Both the position numbers and the translations under genes were made by a program. Shown here piece after piece: positions 8,070 through 16,975 of a DNA stretch of 64,000 nt; the first letter of the stretch is position 1, and the number at the start of each line of letters is the position of its first letter. Location of the stretch: positions 30,866 through 94,865 of the forward strand of contig JAFIET010000004.1 of assembly GCA_020832405.1 (NCBI GenBank), in the 5' to 3' direction. This stretch comes from Balneolales bacterium. GTDB lineage: Bacteria; Bacteroidota; Rhodothermia; Balneolales; Cyclonatronaceae. The notes under the pieces were generated by a model. It was given only the letters and a program-made list of their open reading frames with translations, had not been told where the DNA came from and made no database searches.

Positions 8070-9650
8070 CTAAAGTATATTGTGGTGCTCGGCCACTTCA
8101 TTAGTATTGGGATAGTCGGTCGTAAAATGCAGGCCGCGGCTTTCTTTGCGAAGTAAGGCTGACCGAATGATGAGATAGGCAACTGCAATCATATTCCGAA
8201 GCTGACAAACCGGCACGCTTATCTTTGATTTTTTATAGAAACTTTCAACTTCCTCATGCAGCAAACGGGTCCGGCGAAAAGCCCTCATCAGGCGCAGGTC
8301 GCTGCGCACAATACCCACGTAATCGGTCATAATCTGCTGCAGCTCCCGCTTATCGTGTGAAACGAGCACCCACTCTTCGGTATCAAAAGTTCCTGAATCA
8401 TCCCATTCAGGAATATCGGTACGAAAATCAGTGCGCTTCATTACCCCGGCTGCAACTTTCGCAGCCTTTTCAGCAACGACGAGAGCTTCGAGCAGGCTGT
8501 TTGAAGCAAGACGGTTGGCCCCGTGCAGCCCGGTACAGGCCACTTCACCCGCTGCGAACAAATTGTTAATGGTCGTTTGCCCGTTAATATCGGTCCATAC
8601 CCCGCCGCACATGTAATGCGCGGCCGGCACAATGGGGATCAGATCCGCAGCCATATTCATATTGTGTTCGAGGCATTTGCTGAAAATATTGGGGAAGGTC
8701 TTTCGGAGTTCGGCCTCTCCCAGATGGCGTACATCAAGCAGTACGTACTCATCACCGCGTTTTTTTAGCTGATCATCAATAGCACGTGCAACAATATCGC
8801 GCGGGGCAAGCTCTTTACGGGGGTCGTACTGTGCCATAAACGCTTCGCCGTCGGTATTCCGGAGGATGGCTCCGTGCCCGCGCACGGCTTCAGAGATGAG
8901 AAAGGAATCGGCCTCCGGGTGCCACAGCGAGGTGGGGTGAAACTGAATAAACTCCATATTGGAAACCCGCGCCTTCGCGCGGTATGCCATGGCAACACCA
9001 TCGCCGGTCGCAATTTCAGGATTGGTTGTATGCAGATAAACCTGCCCCGCACCCCCGGTAGCAAGCAGCGTAACGCGTGCCAGCACCCGTTCCACTTTGT
9101 CGGTATTGGTATCAAGCACGTAGGCACCAAAACATGTTTTATCTACATATTTGGTCACTTTCATACCGAGGTGATGCTCGGTAATCAGCTCAACGGCAAA
9201 GTGATGCTCCAGAATAGTGATATTGGGGTGCTCGTCTGCCTTTGCAAGCAGCACGCGCTCAATCTCGCGGCCGGTCATGTCGTCGGCATGGATGATGCGG
9301 TTATGGCTGTGGCCGCCTTCCCGCACAAGGTGCAGTTCTCCCTCCCGCTTTGTGAATTCGGCCCCCATGGCAATAAGTTTCCGGATGGTATCGGGGCCGC
9401 TTTTTACAATTTCTTCAACAACCTGCCGGTCACAAAGATCGGCTCCGGCAACGAGGGTATCTTCCACGTGCTTTTCATAGCTGTCAGCTGTATCAAGCAC
9501 TGATGCAATACCGCCCTGTGCATAGTTGGTGTTCGATTCGGCCCGTTCTTTTTTTGTGATGATGCCGACCGTGCCCTTATCTGCGACTTCAAGTGCAAAT
9601 GAAAGTCCGGCACTGCCGCTGCCTATCACCAAAAAGTCAAATTGTGTCAT
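8070..9650 (-). CDS. nadB: L-aspartate oxidase
   Basis: A 526-residue flavoenzyme that oxidises aspartate to iminoaspartate, the first step of de novo NAD synthesis. From the ATG at 9650 it starts MTQFDFLVIGSGSAGLSFAL, the FAD-binding Rossmann motif; the frame is open further upstream but that extension has no family similarity. The substrate-binding signature NYAQGGIASV, HSHNRIIHADDMTGREIERVL, VEFIQFHPTSL-type segment (MEFIQFHPTSLWHP), and ANRLASNSLLEALVVAEKAA are all present, with the C-terminal helical domain of the succinate dehydrogenase/fumarate reductase flavoprotein family. NadA and NadC are not in the window. Confidence 0.94.
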   Translation of the reverse strand: MTQFDFLVIGSGSAGLSFALEVADKGTVGIITKKERAESNTNYAQGGIASVLDTADSYEKHVEDTLVAGADLCDRQVVEEIVKSGPDTIRKLIAMGAEFTKREGELHLVREGGHSHNRIIHADDMTGREIERVLLAKADEHPNITILEHHFAVELITEHHLGMKVTKYVDKTCFGAYVLDTNTDKVERVLARVTLLATGGAGQVYLHTTNPEIATGDGVAMAYRAKARVSNMEFIQFHPTSLWHPEADSFLISEAVRGHGAILRNTDGEAFMAQYDPRKELAPRDIVARAIDDQLKKRGDEYVLLDVRHLGEAELRKTFPNIFSKCLEHNMNMAADLIPIVPAAHYMCGGVWTDINGQTTINNLFAAGEVACTGLHGANRLASNSLLEALVVAEKAAKVAAGVMKRTDFRTDIPEWDDSGTFDTEEWVLVSHDKRELQQIMTDYVGIVRSDLRLMRAFRRTRLLHEEVESFYKKSKISVPVCQLRNMIAVAYLIIRSALLRKESRGLHFTTDYPNTNEVAEHHNIL

Positions 9651-9704
9651 TAATTTCAATAGTTGAGATTTGCCCCGGAACACCCGTAACCAAAAGGGGA
9701 GAAA

Positions 9705-9740
9705 AGAAAAAAACGGACCGGATGCCTGCATCCGGTCCGT
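9705..9740 (-). terminator. Terminator of prfB
   Basis: ACGGACCGGATG (9713-9724) and CATCCGGTCCGT (9729-9740) form a perfect 12-bp stem with a 4-nt loop. The adjacent A-rich run becomes a T-rich tail on the reverse strand. It ends the prfB transcript before nadB. Confidence 0.85.
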
Positions 9741-9748
9741 TTAAAAAA

Positions 9749-10874
9749 TTACTTCGATTCGCTCATCAGAAAAGCTTTGATTAAAGCATCAAGGTCGCCT
9801 TCCATCACGGCATCCACATTGGAAGTTTCGTGATTGGTGCGGTGATCCTTAACCATATTGTAAGGATGCATCACATAAGAGCGAATTTGCGAGCCCCATT
9901 CATTGGCTTTTTTTGTACCCTCAAGGGCGCTGCGCTGAGCGTCTTTGATTTCCTTTTCGAGCGTATATATGCGCGATTTGAGCAACTGAAGGGCTTTTTC
10001 ACGGTTTTGCAGCTGACTCCTCTCCTGCTGACACTCCGCAACTACGCGCGGCTCAGTGCCATCGCTGAGTTTGCCGGTCCAGACCAGGCGCACGCCGGTT
10101 TCAACCTTGTTCACATTCTGCCCCCCCGCGCCGGAGGAATGAAAGCGCTGTAATTCAATATCAGCCGGGTTCAGATCAATTTCGATAGTATCATCAATAA
10201 TTGGGTAGATGAATACCGAGCAAAACGAAGTGTGCCTGCGGGCATTTGAATCGAAGGGTGAAATCCGTACGAGCCGGTGAACGCCGTTTTCAGCTTTCAG
10301 GTAGCCGTAAGCGAAATCACCCTTAACCTCAATAGATGCACTTTTGATACCTGCCACCTCTCCGTGCTGATATTCAACAGTTGATACCGAGAAACCGGCC
10401 TTGTCTGCCCAGCGTGTGTACATGCGGTAGAGCATGTTGGCCCAGTCCTGACTCTCAGTACCACCCGCACCAGGATTTATGGTGATGAGGGCATCCCTGC
10501 GGTCGTCTTCATGCTGAAGCATATTCCGGAATTCCAGCTCGTCGATGCCAGCAATCAGGGTTTTGATCTCTTTTTCGATTTCCTCAACAACGGGTTCGCC
10601 TTCGGCAAGCATCTCCCGGTAAACACCAATATTTTCACGTTGCTCATCAAGGGCATCCCACGACTGAATCCAGGATTTCTCATTGGTGAGTTCTTTCATC
10701 ACCTGTTGGGCTTTCGCGGGATCGTCCCAAAAATCAGGAGCTTGTGTGTTTTGCTCTATCTCTGCAATCCGGAGTTTTCTGTGATCGTAGTCAAAGATAC
10801 CTCCTCAGCTCGTCGAGCCGCGAAAATTGTTTTTTGATAAAATCAGAAGTATAGCTTAATTCTTTGGTAGACAT
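9749..10874 (-). CDS. prfB: Peptide chain release factor 2 (programmed +1 frameshift)
   Basis: RF2 reads UGA and UAA stop codons. The gene is in two frames. The first starts at ATG 10874 (MSTKELSYTSDFIKKQFSRL) and after 27 codons meets an in-frame TGA at 10793-10791; a +1 shift past base 10793 continues as GAC TAC in the long frame to 9749, giving 374 residues. The slippery sequence and upstream SD-like AGGAGG are intact. The main body shows the RF2 features: the SPF tripeptide in ISPFDSNARRH and the catalytic GGQ in SSGAGGQNVNKVETGVRL. The apparent start at 10702 is an artefact of ignoring the frameshift. A strong terminator follows. Confidence 0.96.
10790..10805 (-). promoter_or_regulatory. 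prfB: prfB programmed frameshift (recoding) site
   Basis: On the reverse strand the sequence reads AGG AGG TAT CTT TGA C, the canonical RF2 autoregulatory signal: SD-like AGGAGG, slippery CTT and in-frame TGA followed by C. When RF2 is scarce, slow termination at the UGA favours the shift to make more RF2. Confidence 0.95.
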
Positions 10875-10940
10875 CGGTTTAATTTAAAAACAAAGTTTTG
10901 GCAGCTGTGGCAAACTGCCGTTTTGAAGGGAAGAAATATA

Positions 10941-10983
10941 CAAAAAAGAAAGCGGTCTTCGGCTTTAGAAACCAAAGACCGCT
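10941..10983 (-). terminator. Terminator of the DUF883-like gene
   Basis: AGCGGTCTT (10951-10959) pairs perfectly with AAGACCGCT (10975-10983); the A-run at 10942-10950 gives the T-tail on the reverse strand. Confidence 0.8.
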
Positions 10984-11002
10984 CAGTGTCGGGAAATTAA
11001 AC

Positions 11003-11230
11003 TTAGTCAAAAAGTTTGGCTACGAGAAAACCAATAATAACACCGCCTAAAACGGCAAGGCCAACGCCCTGTTCGGGGTGCGTTCGCACGTATCGCCGGG
11101 CGTTGCGGTATTCTTTGTAAAGCTCGCGCTCAAGGCGTTCTTTTTCGTCAGACAGCTGCTGAACTCTCTCGTCGTATCCTGCCTTATCAAGCACATTGTT
11201 AAAGGCTTCACTTACTTTATTTGATTCCAT
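11003..11230 (-). CDS. Small DUF883/ElaB-like membrane-anchored protein
   Basis: A 75-residue protein with a long charged amphipathic helix (about residues 20-50, likely coiled coil) followed by RTHPEQGVGLAVLGGVIIGFLVAKLF, a single C-terminal membrane helix with a glycine-rich face. This layout matches the DUF883/YqjD/ElaB family, tail-anchored inner-membrane proteins that in E. coli associate with ribosomes in stationary phase. Role here is inferred from that resemblance only. It has its own terminator. Confidence 0.7.
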   Translation of the reverse strand: MESNKVSEAFNNVLDKAGYDERVQQLSDEKERLERELYKEYRNARRYVRTHPEQGVGLAVLGGVIIGFLVAKLFD

Positions 11231-11414
11231 AAATTAACTCCGGTATTTAAGTGTCGTTTAGTCTGTATTTTGCTTTTAATCCATGTGATTCACGCAAGCA
11301 ATATTTTCTGTCGTATCGACATACTAAAATAACTATATTTTTCCCCTTATCGTTTGATTGCAGGCATTTATTCAATTTCCCACCTTCTTTTTTTAATAAA
11401 AAACGCTATTCATT

Positions 11415-12260
11415 TTGAGCACCTCAATTTCATCTGCCGAACTCGAACAACGATTTAAAGCCCTTAAAACTGACATCCGTGAAGCCGGGCTGCATGTGAT
11501 GCATATGAGAAAAATGGGGCAGGCCGAAGTTCGCTATAAAGCTGACGAAAGCCCGGTAACTACTGCCGATATTTGGGCAAACACTTTTTTGCGGGAAGCA
11601 ATTGAAAAACGCTTTCCCGCTGAGCCTATCGTTGGCGAAGAAGATGAAGTAAAAAGCTACCCTGCCGGCAGCGGTTTGGTTTGGTACCTTGACCCAATCG
11701 ACGGAACAAACTCATTTGTGAAGGGTGGCAAAGATTACTATCTGCTTGCCGGCCTCGTATATGAGGGTCAGCCTGTTTTGGGGATGCATTACCGGCCTGA
11801 AACCGACACCATGCTTTACGGATGGAAGGGCTTTGGTGCCGGGCTGGAAAAAAATCAGCGAAATCCGGAAAGGCTGTACCCAAAACTGACTGAGTGGGGA
11901 CCTGCTTCCCGGATTTTTATAAAAAGCTATGCGGAAGAAATACGTGAGCGTGTCAAAAAACTTGGCGTAACCCGGGCCAAATATCTGCCGGGGATGGTTG
12001 ATATGGTTGGTCCGCTTTTCGGAATGTCGGAAGGTTTTGTGAGCTATCGCCGCACGGCTTTCTGGGACTTGGCCGCACCTGCCGCAATCATGGCCTCAGC
12101 GGGTTTCAGGCACAGCAGCGAGGGGTTCAATGGTGAATCACCTCAGTTGTTTAACAATGGAGGCTGGCATACTCCTTTTTATTACAGTCTGCCCCCAAAC
12201 ACGCCGGACAGCTTCATTCAGGGCCTTTTTGAGATTGATGCTGCCTTCAGTGAGCGCTAA
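11415..12260 (+). CDS. Inositol monophosphatase-family phosphatase
   Basis: A 281-residue Mg-dependent sugar/nucleotide phosphatase of the IMPase superfamily. The metal-binding motif WYLDPIDGTNSF (Asp93, Asp96) follows PIVGEEDE (Glu75, Glu76), and a second site occurs near RTAFWDLAAPAAIMASAGF. The family covers inositol-1-phosphatase, histidinol-phosphatase (HisN) and 3'-phosphoadenosine phosphatase (CysQ); wording here is closest to the HisN/IMPase branch, but no neighbour settles the substrate. The frame starts at TTG 11415; the first ATG is 28 codons in and would remove the N-terminal helix, so TTG is preferred. Confidence 0.85.
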   Translation: MSTSISSAELEQRFKALKTDIREAGLHVMHMRKMGQAEVRYKADESPVTTADIWANTFLREAIEKRFPAEPIVGEEDEVKSYPAGSGLVWYLDPIDGTNSFVKGGKDYYLLAGLVYEGQPVLGMHYRPETDTMLYGWKGFGAGLEKNQRNPERLYPKLTEWGPASRIFIKSYAEEIRERVKKLGVTRAKYLPGMVDMVGPLFGMSEGFVSYRRTAFWDLAAPAAIMASAGFRHSSEGFNGESPQLFNNGGWHTPFYYSLPPNTPDSFIQGLFEIDAAFSER

Positions 12261-12416
12261 GAGTGAACGCGATCGGTTTCAGGAATTTTGACGCTTCTGC
12301 TTATACCCGAATTGAAGTTTTATAAAGCGACGTGCTTACCCTATATTTGAGGTTCGGCATCCGCCTTTTCGGCCATTCCGCAAAACAATATATATCAACA
12401 TCTTACACCTAACGAG

Positions 12417-13286
12417 ATGTCAGAACAGCAACCCTTGACGCCAGAAGAACTTTTTAAGAAGGTTGAAGCTTTTCTGAAAGCTCAGCATGAGGTTTACGCA
12501 CCCGTAGGTGATATCCCCTTACCGGCAGTTACGGGTTCTGCAGCCCTTCCGCTACAGGAAAGCCCGGCTAAAATTGTAGCATCCGGTAATCCGGCTGCTG
12601 CTGCCGGCTCGTCACAGCCAAATCCGGTGGAGGCTTCACCCGACCAACAACACCCAACTGAAACAAAAGCTGATACTTTGATCCAATCCCTGCAGGACTG
12701 TAAAACCCTTGATGCGCTTCGCGAATTGTGTGAAGCAGCAGCAGTGCTTCGTACCGATCTTACCGGCACCCGCCTTGTATTCGGGAAAGGAAACCCAAAG
12801 GCCGATCTGATGCTAATCGGCGAAGCGCCCGGTGCAAAGGAGGATGAATTGGGTGAGCCTTTTGTGGGCGCATCCGGTAACCTGCTCACTAAAATTCTGG
12901 CCGCGATAAAAGTGGACCGGAGTCAGATTTACATCGCCAATATCCTGAAGCATCGCCCGCCGGACAACCGTAACCCCACCGCCGAAGAGCGCGCCCGAAG
13001 CCTGCCCTTCCTCGAGCGGCAGATTGACCTGATTCAGCCCAAACTCATTTTGTGTCTGGGTCTTATATCGGCGCAAACACTGCTCAACACCACAACTGCG
13101 CTCAAAGATATGCGCGGCACTTTTCATCCCTACCGTGGTGCCGAACTGATGGTAACCTATCATCCGGCGGCCCTGCTGCGCAACAAGCACCTCAAACGCG
13201 ACACCTGGGAAGACGTTCAGAAACTGCGTCAGCGCTACGATATCCTCGGCTGTGAGCCGGTACTCCTCCCCTACCTGCAATCATAG
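12417..13286 (+). CDS. Uracil-DNA glycosylase family 4-like, Fe-S cysteines apparently lost
   Basis: A 289-residue DNA repair glycosylase of the family 4/5 type, removing uracil from DNA. The catalytic loop GEAPGAKEDELGEPFVG (about 135-151), ANILKHRPPDNRNP and the minor-groove loop YHPAALLR (about 248-255) are clear. About 85 N-terminal residues rich in Ala, Pro and Gln look like a disordered linker. Family 4 enzymes hold a 4Fe-4S cluster on four cysteines; here the third position (usually K-C-RPP) is His179 and the fourth is not cysteine, and no C-x2-C pair precedes the domain (only C95 and C105). Thus the cluster is probably absent. A TATATTTG box at 12342-12349 may be its promoter. Confidence 0.85.
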   Translation: MSEQQPLTPEELFKKVEAFLKAQHEVYAPVGDIPLPAVTGSAALPLQESPAKIVASGNPAAAAGSSQPNPVEASPDQQHPTETKADTLIQSLQDCKTLDALRELCEAAAVLRTDLTGTRLVFGKGNPKADLMLIGEAPGAKEDELGEPFVGASGNLLTKILAAIKVDRSQIYIANILKHRPPDNRNPTAEERARSLPFLERQIDLIQPKLILCLGLISAQTLLNTTTALKDMRGTFHPYRGAELMVTYHPAALLRNKHLKRDTWEDVQKLRQRYDILGCEPVLLPYLQS

Positions 13287-13345
13287 ACCACCGCATTCAC
13301 CTTTTCGATCTTCACCGGTTTTAACCCGGCCTTTCTCCCAAATAT

Positions 13346-14965
13346 ATGAGTAACGGTTACAACAACAATTCCGGCAACTACTCCGGCCCCCGCGGGCAGG
13401 ATGGTCCGCCGGTATCTTATTCTGAGGGCGGCATTCTCCCCCCGCAGGCCATCGAAATCGAGCAGGCCGTTCTTGGCGGCATGCTGATTGAACATGAAGC
13501 GGCAACCCAGGCTCTCGAGCTTTTACAGCCATCTGATTTCTACCGAAAAGGGCACCGACATGTTTTCGAGGTAATGCAGGAGCTATACGAAAAAAGCAAT
13601 CCCCTCGACCTCATTACCGTGGAAAGCGAGCTACGCGACCGCAAACTGCTGGATGAAATCGGCGGTCCTGCCTATTTGGGGGAACTTACCCGCTCTGTGA
13701 GTTCAGCCGCGAATATTGAGTATCACTGCCAGATTCTGACTGAAAAGGCCATCAAGCGAACCATCATCGGGACCTTTACTGAGGTAGTAAAAGAGTCGTA
13801 CGACCCCGGCACGGATCCCTACGACATGCTCGACAAGGCCGAGCGAACAATTTACGAGCTTGCCAACGCCAAGCGCGGTGCCGAATCGAACAACATGAGT
13901 GATATCCTCAAAAAAACACTTCAGCACCTTGAGGATATCCGCGGGCAAAAAGGCGGCATCACCGGCGTACCCTCCGGTACCGATATCGATAAATGGACCG
14001 CAGGCTGGCAGCGCGGGGATATGGTAATTATTGCAGCACGGCCCTCTATGGGAAAAACTGCGTTTGTACTTACTGTAGCCCGCAATGCAGCTTTGTTTCC
14101 GGTGGCCGAAAAACGGGCTGCTGTTGCGCTGTTTAGTCTGGAGATGTCGTCACAACAGCTGGTTCAGCGCCTGCTCACCATGGAAGGCCGCGTGAACGCG
14201 CAGGATGCCCGAACCGGCCGCCTCACGGATAATGATTTCAAGCTGCTGATTGATGCGGCAAGCCGGCTGTTCAAGGCCAAAATTTTTATTGATGACACCC
14301 CGGCCCTCAGCGTTCTCGAACTACGCTCCAAGTGCCGGCGGCTGAAAAGCGAGCACGATATCGATCTGATCATCATCGATTACCTGCAGCTTATGCGCGG
14401 TAATACAAACGACCGCAACTCCAACCGTGAGCAGGAAATCGCCACCATCTCCCGCGGCCTCAAAAGCCTTGCAAAAGAACTTGACGTGCCTGTTATTGCA
14501 CTCTCGCAGCTTAGCCGCGCAGTTGAAACCCGAGGCGGAAGCAAGCGGCCCATGCTGAGTGACCTTCGGGAATCCGGCAGTATTGAGCAGGATGCCGACG
14601 TTGTCTGTTTTCTCTACCGCCCGAGCTACTATAAAATAACGACCGACGAAGAAGGGCAAAGTACCGAAGGCGTTGCGGAAGTAATTATTGGCAAACAGCG
14701 AAACGGTCCGGTCGGGACCGTAAAACTTCAGTTTGTAGAGCAATACGCGCGCTTTGAAAACTTTGCCTCCTACAACAATGCCGCACCTGGCAACGATGGC
14801 GGCTCCGAAGACCGGGGTAACAGCGGCTCTATCCCTCCTTTTGAGGATGAAGAAGAAAGCGATACCATAATTCCGCCCTCTGAGCCCGGAACCTCCAAAA
14901 GGCCGCCCGTTTTCCCCTCCGGTCCCGATCGCCTTCCCGACGAAGACGGCCCCCCACCATTTTGA
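13346..14965 (+). CDS. dnaB: Replicative DNA helicase
   Basis: A 539-residue hexameric helicase that unwinds DNA at the replication fork. The N-terminal primase-interacting domain starts at PPQAIEIEQAVLGGMLIEHEAA, a linker helix follows, and the RecA-like domain carries Walker A (AARPSMGKTAF), the SLEMSS motif, the Walker B IIIDYLQLM, and LSQLSRAVETRGG. Both termini are extended: about 30 Gly/Asn/Pro-rich residues before and about 70 acidic/proline-rich residues after the core. No intein interrupts the P-loop or the DYLQ region, common insertion points in dnaB. It lies 59 bases after the glycosylase gene, possibly cotranscribed. Confidence 0.95.
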   Translation: MSNGYNNNSGNYSGPRGQDGPPVSYSEGGILPPQAIEIEQAVLGGMLIEHEAATQALELLQPSDFYRKGHRHVFEVMQELYEKSNPLDLITVESELRDRKLLDEIGGPAYLGELTRSVSSAANIEYHCQILTEKAIKRTIIGTFTEVVKESYDPGTDPYDMLDKAERTIYELANAKRGAESNNMSDILKKTLQHLEDIRGQKGGITGVPSGTDIDKWTAGWQRGDMVIIAARPSMGKTAFVLTVARNAALFPVAEKRAAVALFSLEMSSQQLVQRLLTMEGRVNAQDARTGRLTDNDFKLLIDAASRLFKAKIFIDDTPALSVLELRSKCRRLKSEHDIDLIIIDYLQLMRGNTNDRNSNREQEIATISRGLKSLAKELDVPVIALSQLSRAVETRGGSKRPMLSDLRESGSIEQDADVVCFLYRPSYYKITTDEEGQSTEGVAEVIIGKQRNGPVGTVKLQFVEQYARFENFASYNNAAPGNDGGSEDRGNSGSIPPFEDEEESDTIIPPSEPGTSKRPPVFPSGPDRLPDEDGPPPF

Positions 14966-14996
14966 GACTTCTCAACTATATTTTTGATTAATCAAT

Positions 14997-15791
14997 ATGA
15001 ATTTTGTAAACACTGCCCTGTTTTCTGCCATTCTGACCGGCCTTGGCATTTTCATGCTTTCGGGCTGCACTAATTCAGCGCAGGACTCCCCACAGACTGA
15101 ACCCGAAAACGTTAGCGCCGAGCGTTACACCTTCACATCCTGGTCGCCGCAGGTTGAATTCGCCGGTGCCCTGCGCAATATCATGCGGCAGAACAACCTG
15201 AGCGCTCATCTGCACTTTAACGGTTTCGACCTGAACCCCAACGTTTACGCGCTCGGTGCTTTTGAAAACCTGAAGGGAGAAATTCTGATTCTGCGGGGCA
15301 CCTCATTCAGCAACCGGGCCGTGGGTGATGAAGCCGTTATCATTGACTTGAAGGATGAAGCTGCCGCCTTTATGGTTTGGGCTGAGGTAGAAGACTGGCA
15401 GGGCTTTCCCGTCGCAGATTCCGTTCGAACCTTTGCACAGCTGGAAACTTTTGCAGCACTTCAGGCTGAAACTTTCGGGCTCGACACCCGTCAGCCCTTC
15501 CCGTTTGGCCTCACCGGTACTGCTGCCGAGCTTGTGTGGCATGTTATCGACTGGCCCGAAGACGACCCGGTTCATACGCACGAAAAGCACATGGTTACCG
15601 GTCCGCACGGTGTGCTCACTAACATTCCGGTTGAGGTGCTTGGCTTCTACTCCGACAGTCATCACGGTATTTTTACGCATCACAGCACCAACATGCACCT
15701 GCACTTTGTGTCGCATGAGGAAAACGAAGCCGGCCATGTTGATGACATCACCCTAAGTTCCGGCGCTACGCTCTGGCTGCCGGCCCGCTGA
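14997..15791 (+). CDS. Acetolactate decarboxylase-like lipoprotein
   Basis: A 264-residue protein with a lipoprotein signal (FMLSGC, Cys24). The body resembles alpha-acetolactate decarboxylase (BudA/AlsD): ALGAFENLKGEILILRGTSF matches the GxxxxLxGEMxxLDG opening, and GFYSDSHHGIFTHH followed by MHLHF and AGHVDD matches the GFxTP...GxHLHF...GGHVLD zinc site with three histidines. The active-site arginine (usual RTR segment) is replaced by THEKHMVTGPHG, and the C-terminal xLxLP lacks the usual Glu. Export and these changes suggest a metal-binding relative with another substrate. Fold assignment is fairly firm; activity is uncertain. Confidence 0.7.
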   Translation: MNFVNTALFSAILTGLGIFMLSGCTNSAQDSPQTEPENVSAERYTFTSWSPQVEFAGALRNIMRQNNLSAHLHFNGFDLNPNVYALGAFENLKGEILILRGTSFSNRAVGDEAVIIDLKDEAAAFMVWAEVEDWQGFPVADSVRTFAQLETFAALQAETFGLDTRQPFPFGLTGTAAELVWHVIDWPEDDPVHTHEKHMVTGPHGVLTNIPVEVLGFYSDSHHGIFTHHSTNMHLHFVSHEENEAGHVDDITLSSGATLWLPAR

Positions 15792-15873
15792 TCCGGGCAG
15801 CATCATTGTCGGCATCCGGTGGACGGACAACGCCGGGCATCTCCCCTACTCAGAAAACCTAACCCCACTGCCG

Positions 15874-16614
15874 ATGTTCCGATTTCTTTTCAACCGACGC
15901 GGGCGCTGGCTGGAGGAAGGGCTTTCACCGAAGCAGGCTGAGGTACTGCGCGGGCTGCCGGAAGTGCAGCGGCTGTCTGAAGATCAATTTAAGCTTCTGT
16001 GCGGAAAAACAAGAGTGATGCTTGAGGAAAAAACTTTCGAAGCCTGCGGCGGCATTGCGCTTACAGAGCAGATGAAGCTCGTAATAGCCGGCTACGCAGC
16101 CCTAATGCTGCTGGGCGAGGCTTCGGACTATTTCCCGGCGCTGACGTCCATCCTCGTTTACCCGAAACCTTACATTGCGCCGGTTGAGGATTACGACGAA
16201 GCCGGCATCGTAACTACGGGCCATGAGCGGCGCTTTGGCGAGTCGTGGGAGTTCGGCAGCCTCGTACTGGCCTGGAATGAAATCGAGCGGCACCTGCAAA
16301 CCGGCTCTGAGGATAACCTCGTAATTCACGAATTTGCGCATCAGCTTGATGATGAGCTCGGCATTTCGCTCGAAACCGAGCGGGTGCTCAACGGCAACTC
16401 CGAAACCGAATGGGCGGTTGTGATGGCCCGCAAGTTTGAGGCCTTCAGCCGGAATCCGCGGCGGCTGCCTTCGGTCGATCCCTACGGCGCGGAAGACCTG
16501 CACGAGTTTTTTGCCGTGCTTTCAGAGCTTTACTTCACCCGACCGGAAGCCCTGCGCCAGGATTCGGAGCAGCTTTATAAAGTGATGGCGCATATTTACA
16601 ACCCGACACCCTAA
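15874..16614 (+). CDS. mtfA: MtfA-like zinc peptidase (M90)
   Basis: A 246-residue cytoplasmic metallopeptidase of the MtfA family. In E. coli MtfA is an aminopeptidase that binds the glucose repressor Mlc and so regulates ptsG. The zinc motif HEFAH (His152, Glu153, His156) sits in LVIHEFAHQLDDELG. Upstream are MKLVIAGYAALMLLG and the GESWEFGSLVLAWNEI strand typical of the family, and the third zinc ligand region EDLHEFFAVLSELYF follows. Length is close to E. coli MtfA. No Mlc or PTS gene is in the window, so the partner here is unknown. Confidence 0.88.
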   Translation: MFRFLFNRRGRWLEEGLSPKQAEVLRGLPEVQRLSEDQFKLLCGKTRVMLEEKTFEACGGIALTEQMKLVIAGYAALMLLGEASDYFPALTSILVYPKPYIAPVEDYDEAGIVTTGHERRFGESWEFGSLVLAWNEIERHLQTGSEDNLVIHEFAHQLDDELGISLETERVLNGNSETEWAVVMARKFEAFSRNPRRLPSVDPYGAEDLHEFFAVLSELYFTRPEALRQDSEQLYKVMAHIYNPTP

Positions 16615-16634
16615 CCCTCAGACTGACCCAAAAA

Positions 16635-16862
16635 ATGGGATACGATTTGAAACAGGAACTCAAAAACATCCGTTATATTTCCGATCAAAACGGAGAAATC
16701 ACCGATGCAGTCGTTCCGGTTGCGGTTTGGAAGGAAGTGGTAAATGAGCTAAAGCTGAACGGAATAACGGATGATGACGAGCGCGCTTCAGCCCCACAAA
16801 AAGCTTCCCAAACGAGGTCAGCCGTTCGGGAGACCGATGATTTAAACCGGGATTTTTACTGA
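16635..16862 (+). CDS. Small antitoxin-like protein without a toxin partner
   Basis: A 75-residue protein. Its N-terminal half (KNIRYISDQNGEITDAVVPV then AVWKEVVNELK) is like the DNA-binding N-terminal part of prevent-host-death/Phd-type antitoxins that begin with IRYVTDExGxxTAVLVPxxxWE. The C-terminal half is charged and probably disordered, as in antitoxins that fold on binding a toxin. No RelE, ParE or PIN-type toxin follows; the next gene encodes a 325-residue helical protein of unknown function 113 bases later. It could be an orphan antitoxin or a member of a new pair. Confidence 0.6.
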   Translation: MGYDLKQELKNIRYISDQNGEITDAVVPVAVWKEVVNELKLNGITDDDERASAPQKASQTRSAVRETDDLNRDFY

Positions 16863-16975
16863 GGCAGGTATAATCCCGGAAGCTTGTTCGGGGCAGAAAC
16901 CCATCCCCCCGCAAAAACACCTTTCTTTCTGTTGATTACCGCACACCCTAAACACAGTAAAAACAAGAAACACCC

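Noticed and set aside
9651..9731. N-terminal extension of nadB
   Set aside because: Precedes the FAD motif by 27 extra residues without similarity and runs into the prfB terminator hairpin.
10703..10790. Loss of the RF2 N-terminus by frameshift mutation
   Set aside because: The break matches the programmed recoding site exactly, so it is regulation and not damage.
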